Origin: Bacteroidales bacterium UBA1197
GTDB lineage: Bacteria > Bacteroidota > Bacteroidia > Bacteroidales > UBA932
Length of the DNA: 22,868 bases
NCBI GenBank assembly: GCA_002309995.1
Contig: DBYB01000066.1
Location: 1-22,868, forward strand
Direction of reading: 5' to 3'
Shown one piece after another: positions 15,137 to 22,838 of the stretch. Below the pieces are notes generated by a model that was given only the letters and a program-made list of their open reading frames with translations, made no database searches and was not told where the DNA came from. Both the position numbers and the translations under genes were made by a program. How positions within the stretch are numbered: position 1 is the stretch's first letter; every line of letters begins with the position of its first letter.

Positions 15137-16969
15137 ATGAAAAGATACCTTGCCCTGATTTCCTTCATTCTGGCAATGTTTGCCTGCACCCCTACACTTG
15201 AGATAGATTTATTCCCTCGGCCGGAGGGCGATTCGCAGACCGAGATTGACGTCCAGGCCGTTGAGCTTAACGCGGAGGCTCTTTTTCTTCATCCGGGTGA
15301 ATGTGCTGCTCTTTCGGCCAGGATTATGCCGGATAACGCCACCGACAAGACGCTGAGGTGGTCGTCGAACCTGGATGCTGTGGCTACAGTAACCCAGGAT
15401 GGAATAGTAACTGCTGTCTCCGAAGGGTCTTGTGTCATAACTGTGGGATGTGCCGATAAGAGAGCTTCTTGTGAGGTGACGGTTGTCATCCTTGAGATTC
15501 CTGTTGCTTCCGTCTCGCTGGACAAGACTGATGCTAGCCTGTATATTGGTCAGACCTTGCAGTTGACGGCTAAGGTTTTGCCCAAAGACGCAACTGACAA
15601 GAGGGTCACCTGGGCTACTTCCAACGCTGAAGTCGCTACTGTTGAGGATGGACTGATTTCGGCAATTACCGCGGGTGAGGCCACGATTACCGCTACGGCG
15701 GGGGCGTTTACGGCCACTTGCACGGTGACTGTCTTAACTCCTTTTTCCTACGGTGGTATGTGCCTGGAGGCCATAGATGCAGGCCGCATTGGCATCACTA
15801 ACTCTAACCGGCTGACCATTGAATACAAGATTGATAACAATGACTGGATTTCTTCCAGTGCCTCCAATATTGATGTAGAAGTCAAAGCCGGAGAGCATGT
15901 GTGGTTCAGAGGTCACAACGAGTCTTACACCACAAAAACCGATGCCGGTTTTACTCCGACAGTTTTCAGCTGTTACAATGGTGATTTCTTCCTCTATGGC
16001 AACTTGATGAGCCTTATATATGGCGACGACTATGAAGGGAAGACGGACATAACAGGTGACCACGCATTCTACAAATTGTTCACTAATAATAAGCGAATCC
16101 TCAACCATCCTGCGTTGGATATCGAACTGCCTGCTATGGTACTAAGCACAGCTTGCTACAGGAATATGTTTACCAAGTGCTCAAATTTGACGCGCGGACC
16201 GAAACTCCCTGCTGAAAACCTGGCAGAACAATGCTATGCTTCGATGTTTTCGTACTGCACATCTATGAAGACTTTTCCTGAGATGGCAGCAAAGAATATG
16301 GCATATATGTGCTGTACTTGGATGATGAGGAACACCGGAATCGAAGAGGCTCCTGAATTACCTGCCCTGAATCTGGCTGAGGCGTGCTACGAGTATATGT
16401 TCGTGGAGTGTCCAGACCTCAAGAAGGCTATGTCCGTTCTCCCGGCCACCGAGCTTGCTCCCGACTGTTACGCCGGAATGTTTCAGAAGTGTGAAAAACT
16501 GGAGATCGCACCGGCACTGCCTGCTACTGATATGAAGTTCAACTGCTACGGCAATTTGTTCAACGGGTGCAAGGCCCTTACGAAGGCTCCTGAATTGCCC
16601 GCCACCAATCTGGCACAGTCCTGTTACTCGCGTATGTTCGGAAATAGCGGCCTTACGGAAGCTCCGGAACTGCCGGCTATGGAGCTTGCAGTAATGTGCT
16701 ACCAGTATATGTTCCAGGGCTGCACTGAACTGGTCAAAGCCCCCGTGCTTCCGGCTACTGAATTGGAATACTGGTGCTACCAGTATATGTTCAATAACTG
16801 CTCCAAGCTCAATTACATCAAGGCTGATTTCCTTAAGTTGCCGTACACCGGTTATACGGACAGTTGGGTGTACGGAGTGGCTGCTAAAGGAACATTTGTC
16901 AAGAATCCAAACGCTGTTTGGGACGTCAGGGGCTTTGACGGAATTCCGGAAGGCTGGACGGTTGAATAA
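15137..16969 (+). CDS. Lipoprotein with two Big_2 domains and nine 26-residue LPAT/CYxxMF repeats
   Basis: A 610-residue predicted lipoprotein with lipobox MFAC (Cys17). Two bacterial Ig-like (Big_2) domains follow, at about residues 37-115 and 118-200 (PDNATDKTLRWSS and PKDATDKRVTWATS mark them). A middle domain of unknown type covers about 205-330. Residues 331-564 hold nine tandem units of about 26 residues with the pattern LPAT-x-LA-x2-CY-x2-MF-x2-C-x2-L-x-x-AP, for example LPATELAPDCYAGMFQKCEK. The repeats resemble BspA-type leucine-rich surface repeats. The last 45 residues close the repeat stack. Likely a surface adhesin or binding protein. It starts 28 bp after clpP, so it may be in the same message. 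Confidence 0.82.
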   Translation: MKRYLALISFILAMFACTPTLEIDLFPRPEGDSQTEIDVQAVELNAEALFLHPGECAALSARIMPDNATDKTLRWSSNLDAVATVTQDGIVTAVSEGSCVITVGCADKRASCEVTVVILEIPVASVSLDKTDASLYIGQTLQLTAKVLPKDATDKRVTWATSNAEVATVEDGLISAITAGEATITATAGAFTATCTVTVLTPFSYGGMCLEAIDAGRIGITNSNRLTIEYKIDNNDWISSSASNIDVEVKAGEHVWFRGHNESYTTKTDAGFTPTVFSCYNGDFFLYGNLMSLIYGDDYEGKTDITGDHAFYKLFTNNKRILNHPALDIELPAMVLSTACYRNMFTKCSNLTRGPKLPAENLAEQCYASMFSYCTSMKTFPEMAAKNMAYMCCTWMMRNTGIEEAPELPALNLAEACYEYMFVECPDLKKAMSVLPATELAPDCYAGMFQKCEKLEIAPALPATDMKFNCYGNLFNGCKALTKAPELPATNLAQSCYSRMFGNSGLTEAPELPAMELAVMCYQYMFQGCTELVKAPVLPATELEYWCYQYMFNNCSKLNYIKADFLKLPYTGYTDSWVYGVAAKGTFVKNPNAVWDVRGFDGIPEGWTVE

Positions 16970-16985
16970 TAATCATTACCTTTAT

Positions 16986-17013
16986 GCCTGCGCCAGGCTC
17001 CTCTAGCGCAGGC
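16986..17013 (+). other. Intergenic RNA hairpin
   Basis: A perfect 8-bp stem GCCTGCGC/GCGCAGGC encloses a 12-nt loop between the Big_2 lipoprotein gene and the next gene. No T-tract follows, so it is not a standard terminator. It could be an attenuation or processing element that sets expression of the downstream operon. Confidence 0.45.
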
Positions 17014-17035
17014 TAATAACCAATTAAACGCAAAA

Positions 17036-17590
17036 ATGACAGATACAGTATATAAGTTTGATCCGGAAAAGAGTTGGTTTACCTCAGTTACGCATTTCGG
17101 CCACGTCCACGGCGGCCCTCGGAACCACACCGGTTTGGACCACCCTCGCCTGCAGTATTTGTTCCCTCGCCAGTATGACGTTGGTGTAGACAATAACGAC
17201 TACCGTCCCGTGTCGTTTGCAGAAGTGAAGTCGAAGATAGAGGAGCATGCTCGCAGGGCGCAGGAAGGAGCCGGCGTCCCATCGTTCGGGGATGCGCTGG
17301 TAAGGAACATCGTCTTCCTCGACCCCACTGTCGCGCCAGTTACGGAAGAGCAGAAGACCCTATTTGGCCGTATTGCCTCCGAGACCGGAGCAAAAACCAT
17401 CGAACTGCAGCCAGAAGCCGGAGAGACCGTCAAGGAAGCCATCGCGCGACGCATAGCAGCTATCGGCGGAAGCACCCGCTATGTGTACATCGGCACGCAA
17501 CCCCTGCAGGACTTCCGCTGCGTCCCTGTAGACCAGGGAAGAGGTGTTACTGAAGACGATATAGACAACGCAATTAGGATACTCAAATGA
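17036..17590 (+). CDS. Degenerate HAD_SAK-like protein with His-rich N-terminus
   Basis: A 184-residue protein of unknown function. Residues about 90-184 follow the layout of the HAD_SAK family (HAD domain of Swiss Army Knife RNA-repair proteins): FLDP at 94-97 where active members have FLDIDGV, ETGAK before the second motif, RYVYIGTQ where they have an acidic LDDD-like run, and the ending GVTEDDIDNAIRILK. Only the first Asp (Asp96) is kept, so phosphatase activity is unlikely. Residues 20-36 contain five histidines (20, 23, 25, 31, 36), a possible metal site. It is the first gene of a tight operon with the membrane protein, phosphoesterase and zinc-finger protein. The HAD link is inferred by eye. 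Confidence 0.55.
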   Translation: MTDTVYKFDPEKSWFTSVTHFGHVHGGPRNHTGLDHPRLQYLFPRQYDVGVDNNDYRPVSFAEVKSKIEEHARRAQEGAGVPSFGDALVRNIVFLDPTVAPVTEEQKTLFGRIASETGAKTIELQPEAGETVKEAIARRIAAIGGSTRYVYIGTQPLQDFRCVPVDQGRGVTEDDIDNAIRILK

Positions 17591-17602
17591 AATAAAACTC
17601 TT

Positions 17603-17842
17603 ATGATTAAGATTTTAAATATCGGAACCCGGCCTTTCTTCAAAGGTATTCTCGGGTTTATTCTTGCTACATCACTCTGGGCTGCCATTGCACTGATTAT
17701 CACCTGGCCTGTCCAGCTGTTATGGAACTGGCTTATGCCGGCGATTTTTTCCTTGCCGGCAATCACATTCTGGCAAGCATTAGGGCTACAAATACTGATT
17801 GCCCTGCTGTTCAAATTATCGGTAAGCACAAGCAGTAGTTAA
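17603..17842 (+). CDS. Small two-helix membrane protein
   Basis: A 79-residue protein with two hydrophobic segments, about residues 15-36 and 46-70, and the motif WNWLMPAIF followed by ITFWQALGL. I recall this motif from many small Bacteroidota membrane proteins of unknown function. It begins 12 bp after the HAD-like gene and ends 2 bp before the phosphoesterase gene, so it is part of the operon. It may anchor or regulate a partner at the inner membrane; no direct evidence. Confidence 0.6.
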   Translation: MIKILNIGTRPFFKGILGFILATSLWAAIALIITWPVQLLWNWLMPAIFSLPAITFWQALGLQILIALLFKLSVSTSSS

Positions 17843-17844
17843 CT

Positions 17845-18564
17845 ATGATTATACTACCCGACATACACGGACGGGAATGCTGGCGAAAACCCGTCGAAGA
17901 GAACCTTGGGAAGGAGCATATCCTGTTCCTTGGGGACTATCTGGATCCGTACGATTACGAATACATCTATCCGAGGGAAGCCTATGAGATGTTCGTGGAT
18001 ATTATGGAGCTGAAGAAGGCGCATCCGTCGGAGATTACTTTACTACTCGGTAATCACGACCTGCACTATGTAGATGAACTTCTGGCGGGAGGTAGAAAAG
18101 ACTATATCCGTGCAGACAAGATTAAGGAGAAACTTGAGAATTATTCCGATCTATTCGATATGGCTAAGACTATGAAGGCAGGCGGCAAGAGCTTCCTGTT
18201 TACGCATGCTGGTATCAAATGGGGCTGGATTAAGTTCAATAAAGAGCTCTTCGATGGTGTAGGTACGGAGGATATTGCGGATTATCTCAATGCTTTATGG
18301 CATGTCAAAAGCAAAAGGCCGCAATTGCTGAAGGCTTTGGCCCAAGTTTCCGTCAGCCGCTGGGGACGGTATGCCTATGGCAGTCCTGTCTGGAACGGCA
18401 TCGATGATATGGACGATAACTACGAAGACATTCCCGGATGGTATCAGATCTTCGGCCACAGCCAGCAGGAGAATGACCCGGTCATTGACGAACACTTTGC
18501 GTGCCTGGATTGCCGAAGGGCATTCAGATTAAATGAATTGATTGGCAAAATCGAAGAATTATGA
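17845..18564 (+). CDS. Calcineurin-like metallophosphoesterase (PPP type)
   Basis: A 239-residue dinuclear metal phosphoesterase. The full motif set is present: DIHG (Asp6, His8), GDYLD (Asp31), GNHD (Asn70, His71), FTHAG (His121) and GHS (His205). This is the layout of bacterial PPP-type Ser/Thr or diadenosine-polyphosphate phosphatases. There is no signal peptide, so it acts in the cytoplasm. Substrate unknown. The stop overlaps the next ATG by 4 bp (ATGA). It looks like the only catalytically intact enzyme of its operon. Confidence 0.9.
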   Translation: MIILPDIHGRECWRKPVEENLGKEHILFLGDYLDPYDYEYIYPREAYEMFVDIMELKKAHPSEITLLLGNHDLHYVDELLAGGRKDYIRADKIKEKLENYSDLFDMAKTMKAGGKSFLFTHAGIKWGWIKFNKELFDGVGTEDIADYLNALWHVKSKRPQLLKALAQVSVSRWGRYAYGSPVWNGIDDMDDNYEDIPGWYQIFGHSQQENDPVIDEHFACLDCRRAFRLNELIGKIEEL

Positions 18565-18947
18565 AGAATCAAAATGAAAAGAAACTTCCTTCCCCGTTCG
18601 AACTTTTCGGACTGGAAATCGGTAAAGGCTGGTTACCACTGGTTGACCCCATTCTTCTGAAAATTGAGGAACTGAACAGTCATGGAGCGAATATCAAAAT
18701 TGAGCAAATCAAAGAAAAATGGGGAATGCTTAGTGTGTACCTGTCAGACTATCCAGATGAGCTTGAGATAATGATAAAGGCAGCCGAAGAGCAGTCAACG
18801 CATACTTGTATGAATTGCGGCAAACCGGCACAGCGAGTGTGGGGAAACCAATCTTGGATTTATACCTTATGTCCGGAATGCCTGGCCGCAAGGAAGATTA
18901 AGGTCAGGGGCCCAGTCGAAGCAAGAACAATACTTCCTTCAGATTAA
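18561..18947 (+). CDS. Zinc-finger-like small protein
   Basis: A 128-residue protein with four cysteines in two CxxC pairs (Cys83, Cys86 in CMNC; Cys104, Cys107 in CPEC), a probable zinc ribbon. The N-terminal half has the pattern GKGWLPLVDPILLKIEEL and IKEKWGMLSVYLSDYPDE, which I associate with small phage- and island-encoded proteins. No known function. It is the last gene of the operon and overlaps the phosphoesterase gene. Confidence 0.65.
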   Translation: MKNQNEKKLPSPFELFGLEIGKGWLPLVDPILLKIEELNSHGANIKIEQIKEKWGMLSVYLSDYPDELEIMIKAAEEQSTHTCMNCGKPAQRVWGNQSWIYTLCPECLAARKIKVRGPVEARTILPSD

Positions 18948-19120
18948 TAAAAAGTCCCCGCCACATCCTCCCGAGCCTTGATGACTGAGCCTGGACGTTG
19001 AGAGTCTCGCTGTACCTGGCCGGGCACCTTGACCTTAGGATTAGATAGTGCCGCAGCACGACATTTGACGGATTCTTTTACAAAATCCAGAAGATTATCG
19101 TATATGTAGGTGTAAACCAA
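18944..19120 (-). CDS. Possible small ORF, 58 codons, TTG start
   Basis: The gap between the zinc-finger and HAD-like genes holds an open minus-strand frame from a TTG (19120-19118) to a TAA (18946-18944). It reads NLLDFVKESVKCRAAALS, then NPKVKVPGQVQRDSQRP and GSVIKAREDVAGTFY. The composition looks protein-like, but a frame of this length arises by chance quite often and there is no ATG or promoter. It may be a gene remnant. Confidence 0.2.
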   Translation of the reverse strand: MVYTYIYDNLLDFVKESVKCRAAALSNPKVKVPGQVQRDSQRPGSVIKAREDVAGTFY

Positions 19121-19135
19121 TTATCGTACACTCAT

Positions 19136-19753
19136 ATGGACTACATCGACATTAACGAAAGACGTAAAGCTTATTTAGAGGGATGCTGTAGGGCTGTGGA
19201 AGCAACCGCCAAGCGTCACTTAACTGCAGAGGAGATGATGGCGCAAGCCCTGCGAAATCACGGCGCCGCGCTCAGGATGCACAATTATGTCATTATGGAA
19301 TATGATGGCGTAGTAACATCGGAGAAGCGCACAAGACAACTCTTGAAAGAAGGGAGGCCAGTTGTTAACGGCCATTGCCCTGTGCTGGACCCTGACTGCG
19401 TAGCTTCTCTGGAAACAATTCTGGCATCAGATAAGGATGCTGTTATCATTCTCCTGTCCAGAAAACCTAAATCATCGTATTACGGCCCCTATAAAACCGG
19501 TTGGAGAAGGCAAAGTGGATCAAGAGACGTTTTCCACTACGTTGAGGTCGATAACTGTGGAGATAAAGGTAAGGGAAAGACGCTCTCCTTCTGGATGCAG
19601 GACTTCGGCTTGTCTGATAAAAAGTATGTAATTCTTTGCCCGCAGAATGAGTTTCTGGATGACCAGCAGGCTCACTTTATCCAAACCTCACCAGAGACAG
19701 GCCTAACCCCCGAAGATGCCCAGCGTGCGATAAAGATACTTAAAGGTGAGTAG
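19136..19753 (+). CDS. Degenerate HAD_SAK-like protein (second copy)
   Basis: A 205-residue protein. After a helical N-terminus of about 48 residues, it follows the HAD_SAK layout closely: MEYDGVV at 54-60 (active members: LDIDGV, so the nucleophile Asp is Glu55 here and Asp57 is kept), LLKEGRPV and LDPDCVASLETIL, ILLSRKPK at 105-112 (usual SSSWR), YVILCPQNE at 164-172 (usual LDDxDD), and HFIQTSPETGLT plus PEDAQRAIKILKG at the end. The catalytic acidic residues of motifs I and III are lost, so it is likely a pseudoenzyme. Its ending resembles that of the 17036 gene. It stands alone, 188 bp from the previous plus-strand gene. Confidence 0.65.
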   Translation: MDYIDINERRKAYLEGCCRAVEATAKRHLTAEEMMAQALRNHGAALRMHNYVIMEYDGVVTSEKRTRQLLKEGRPVVNGHCPVLDPDCVASLETILASDKDAVIILLSRKPKSSYYGPYKTGWRRQSGSRDVFHYVEVDNCGDKGKGKTLSFWMQDFGLSDKKYVILCPQNEFLDDQQAHFIQTSPETGLTPEDAQRAIKILKGE

Positions 19754-19815
19754 ATTGTCGTTATTTTTAAGATTATACTTATTTCACTACAATAATTCAA
19801 TATAACATAGAAGTT

Positions 19816-20955
19816 ATGATTTACAATGACATTGATGCCCGTATGTATTCTCGTAATCGATCCTATGTACTTACCCCTATGGCAGTTTCTCCGTATGTTA
19901 CTCGAGAGGAACTTGAGGATGCAAAGAATGAACTTCGTGATCTCTCAAAAAAGAGAATAGAACTACTTGAAGGAATCGAGCGGGATAAAAAAGAGCGGGA
20001 TGAACGCATTTCTCCAGAAGAGTTGCAGATGCTTATGTTTCCGGTTGAGAATGTGGTTAGGCGGATTCAGGAGCTTACTTATCTGATTGGCCATGCTCAA
20101 ATTGTTGAGAAACCTTCCATAATCCAAAAGGAAGAAATACAGGAAGCCTTAATCGATCAGGGGATAATAACGGCAGAGCAAACAGAGAGTCCAGCGGGAA
20201 GCACTGATAGTAGCAGTACAGAACAAATCTACGAGGATATGTTTTTTGTCAAAGATGGCGTTAAAGTTGAGGCAAAACCAGGTAATCGTACGCCGTTCTA
20301 TTCATTTGTAGACGGTGAATATGTAGGGTTTAACAGACTTATCTTGAATGGCTGGGTATTGGTTGATAATACTGGTAGGCAAATCGAGGATATTGACGAA
20401 GCCTGGGATATCAGCAAGGTGCTATACGGAAAAGAGATAGCAAATTCCGTTCAGTCAACAAAGGAAAAGTATCCTAACGCTTTTTCTCCTTGGACTGAGG
20501 CCGAGAACGAGAGGGTTATAGATTTGTACTCAAATCAGTATAAAACGCTTTCAGAGGTTGCTGAAATACTTGGTCGAACCAAAAATGGAGTATCTCTTCA
20601 GATAAAGAAACTATTGGGTATCGATAGACTCCCATATCGTAAGAAGCAAAAGAATCTTGACGAATATAGTCTGAGCCCCATTTCGATTACATCCATCAAT
20701 CCTTCTGAAATCCCTGATGGACAGATGCCAGAGTATTTAGACTTGATTGACCAGATGGAAGAGTGGTTCAAATATGTAAAAAAATACGCAATCCAGCAAG
20801 CGGTAGAGAATGGTGTGCTTTATAATGGGTATGAGGTGCATACAAGTGTGAAAAATACTATTGCGGAGCCCCAAAAAGTTATTGACGCAATCAGAGAGAT
20901 GTTTCCCGAACAGTATATCCACTGTATATCTGAGTTTTGCAACCTTTTGTACTAA
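19816..20955 (+). pseudogene. Myb/SANT-domain protein truncated by IS insertion
   Basis: A 379-residue open frame. Residues about 30-95 are charged and helical, likely a coiled coil (EELEDAKNELRDLSKKRIE). Residues about 223-268 form a Myb/SANT-like helix-turn-helix (PWTEAENERVIDLY, then LSEVAEILGRTKNGVSLQIK), a DNA-binding fold. The insertion sequence begins at 20929, inside codon 372, so the last eight residues (SEFCNLLY) and the stop come from the IS inverted repeat. The original C-terminus is lost or lies beyond the IS. The truncated protein keeps the DNA-binding domain and might still be made. Function unknown. Confidence 0.7.
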
Positions 20956-20958
20956 GAA
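20929..20958 (+). repeat. Left terminal inverted repeat of the IS
   Basis: Starts TCTGAGTTTTGCAACC and pairs with the reverse complement of 22839-22868 at 26 of 30 positions (mismatches at positions 14, 16, 17 and 28). Confidence 0.88.
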
Positions 20959-22751
20959 GTCTCAACCATCGGCTTAGCCGGGCGTCCGCGCTTACCCTTG
21001 TCCGACTTCCTGGACGTGTAGGTGGGGCGGCAGCCCTCTGGGATATCGAAGCCGAATGCATCGCAGATGGTTATCTGATCTCCGACAAACGGGGTGATGA
21101 ACTTGCGGTGTCCGTCGTGTTCGATGCAACGGACAGTCTGCATCTCCTCGAGGATGGAAGCCATTGACGGAAAGACCTTTGTCAGCTCCGGTTTGGTGTC
21201 GCGGATGTGCCTGATGTATGATGCAAGGATCAGTGCAACAAAGCAAATGAACATCCGCCCGTGCTTGGAAGACTCCGTGCACACCCGCAGGCGGTCTTCT
21301 CCCAGAGGCCCCTTCTGCAGCATGAAGGTCTTCTCCTGCTCGTCCCGCATACCGTAACGGCTTTTCGCCTCCATCGGGTCGAGATCGAGACCGAGGGTCT
21401 TGCTGGCGAAGAAGCCGCTCGTGAGCGTAGCTTTCTTGACCGCATCCTTGTCCACTTCGAAGGAACGCACCTTGCCGCTCTTCCAGAAGGCTATCTTCAT
21501 GAAGTTGTTCTCCCTCCTGAAGGTGTCACGGTCTTCCTTGGGAACGGGTTTGCCGGCCTCGTATACGGCCTGAACGACCTCGGTTTGCGTGGTGATGGCC
21601 ATCTGTACCCTTGCGAGATCGTCTGCGCGCTTGTGGATGTCGAAGTAGACATTGAGCTTCAGGCGGTCGGCCTTGATGACATGGTCGCCGTTGCCCTGTA
21701 CCTGATAGTCAAGGTCGTACTGCCTGTAGAACAGATTGGTGTCCTTCGAGAAAGTCATTCCTTCCGGAACGCCGGTGGAGAGGTCGATAGACTTGATGGC
21801 CTTCAAGGCCTCTCCCTGGCCACACTTGACACTGGATATGACTTTCTGGCCCTTGGCGATGTACACCTCGAGGTTCTTCAGCGACTCGTACCCGCGGTCG
21901 GTGATGAGGATTACATTCCTGAAGCCCGCATGCTCAAGTTCGGTGACAATCATCTCCACCGTCCGGCTGTCCGGCATATTGCCGGGGAGTTCCAGATAGT
22001 AGATGGGCAGATGCGACGTAAGCGAATAAACAATGACTTCAAGTGTCTGTTTCAACGGAAGGTGCTCCTTATTGTGGCCCCAGCGGATATCCACCAGATG
22101 GAACCCGTAGGTGGAGACGGACGTGGAGTCCACGGCGCAGTATTCGCCCTTGCTCATCCGCTTGGCGCGGAGCCTGAACAGGTCCATCCGGTTCTGCTCG
22201 GTGATATTCTGCGACAACCTCGTTATGCTGGAACTCGTGAGCGCATGGACGGACGGCGTCTTGACCACACGCTGCCACTTCTCGATATGGGAGTAGGTGC
22301 GGCTGTCGAGGAACAGGTAATACGCAAGCGTGAGCACGTCCTGGGCCATCTCAAGGTTGCCTCCGAACACTTTCTGGAGGTCGTCCAGCAGGCCGGTCGC
22401 CCTGGCGACATTGTCCAGGAACCACGTGGGCCCATACATCCTGTCAAGGTCTCCGCCCTCGTATTCCACCGCGCCGCGGTGCCCCGTTCCCGACAGGGTC
22501 TTGATCTCGGAGAGATCCCACCCGGAAGGGAATATGAGCTTCCGGCGCTCCTCAATGGGCGCAAAAAAGTATGTCGAGTTGGGATGGAACCTCATATCAT
22601 CGTCAACGATGCCCCAATGCTTGTGGGTGTAATGCTTCTTGCCGTTGTCGTCCACCGTGTATGGCTGCGTGGAAGCATACTTCCGTCCGCCGTTGTTGTG
22701 GATGCTGACCTTGTATATCGTACTGGCCTTGGCCGGTCTGCCTGTCTTCAT
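20952..22751 (-). CDS. IS4-superfamily DDE transposase
   Basis: A 599-residue transposase that cuts and joins the IS ends. The DDE residues are Asp208 (AVDSTS), Asp285 (LITDRGYES) and Glu473. The last lies in a perfect IS4-type YREK signature, Y-2-R-3-E-6-K: Tyr466, Arg469, Glu473, Lys480. The long insert between the second Asp and the Glu fits the IS4/IS1634 groups. I placed the start at ATG 22751 (MKTGRPAKAST) because the in-frame ATG at 22805 lies inside the -33 promoter element. GRPAK sequences occur at both termini (residues 4-8 and 589-593), AT-hook-like. The frame is intact, so the element may still be mobile. Confidence 0.92.
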   Translation of the reverse strand: MKTGRPAKASTIYKVSIHNNGGRKYASTQPYTVDDNGKKHYTHKHWGIVDDDMRFHPNSTYFFAPIEERRKLIFPSGWDLSEIKTLSGTGHRGAVEYEGGDLDRMYGPTWFLDNVARATGLLDDLQKVFGGNLEMAQDVLTLAYYLFLDSRTYSHIEKWQRVVKTPSVHALTSSSITRLSQNITEQNRMDLFRLRAKRMSKGEYCAVDSTSVSTYGFHLVDIRWGHNKEHLPLKQTLEVIVYSLTSHLPIYYLELPGNMPDSRTVEMIVTELEHAGFRNVILITDRGYESLKNLEVYIAKGQKVISSVKCGQGEALKAIKSIDLSTGVPEGMTFSKDTNLFYRQYDLDYQVQGNGDHVIKADRLKLNVYFDIHKRADDLARVQMAITTQTEVVQAVYEAGKPVPKEDRDTFRRENNFMKIAFWKSGKVRSFEVDKDAVKKATLTSGFFASKTLGLDLDPMEAKSRYGMRDEQEKTFMLQKGPLGEDRLRVCTESSKHGRMFICFVALILASYIRHIRDTKPELTKVFPSMASILEEMQTVRCIEHDGHRKFITPFVGDQITICDAFGFDIPEGCRPTYTSRKSDKGKRGRPAKPMVETS

Positions 22752-22774
22752 GGATGCCGCTATAAATATTAGTA

Positions 22775-22806
22775 CAAATGTACTAAATATAAACGACAAA
22801 TGCAAA
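22775..22806 (-). promoter_or_regulatory. Predicted transposase promoter
   Basis: On the minus strand, TTTG (22806-22803) and TACATTTG (22782-22775) are 20 nt apart, a full match to the Bacteroidota consensus. Transcription would begin near 22768, about 17 nt before the chosen ATG at 22751. Confidence 0.65.
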
Positions 22807-22838
22807 TCGTTACCGGCTTATTTTTAATGTTTTACGAT

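Noticed and set aside
21261..22772. 503-codon plus-strand open frame
   Set aside because: Antisense to the transposase, which has a complete DDE/YREK signature and its own promoter.
22752..22805. Upstream ATG (22805) for the transposase
   Set aside because: It lies inside the predicted -33 element and upstream of the predicted transcription start; the added 18 residues are AT-driven and hydrophobic, while ATG 22751 starts the basic GRPAK end.
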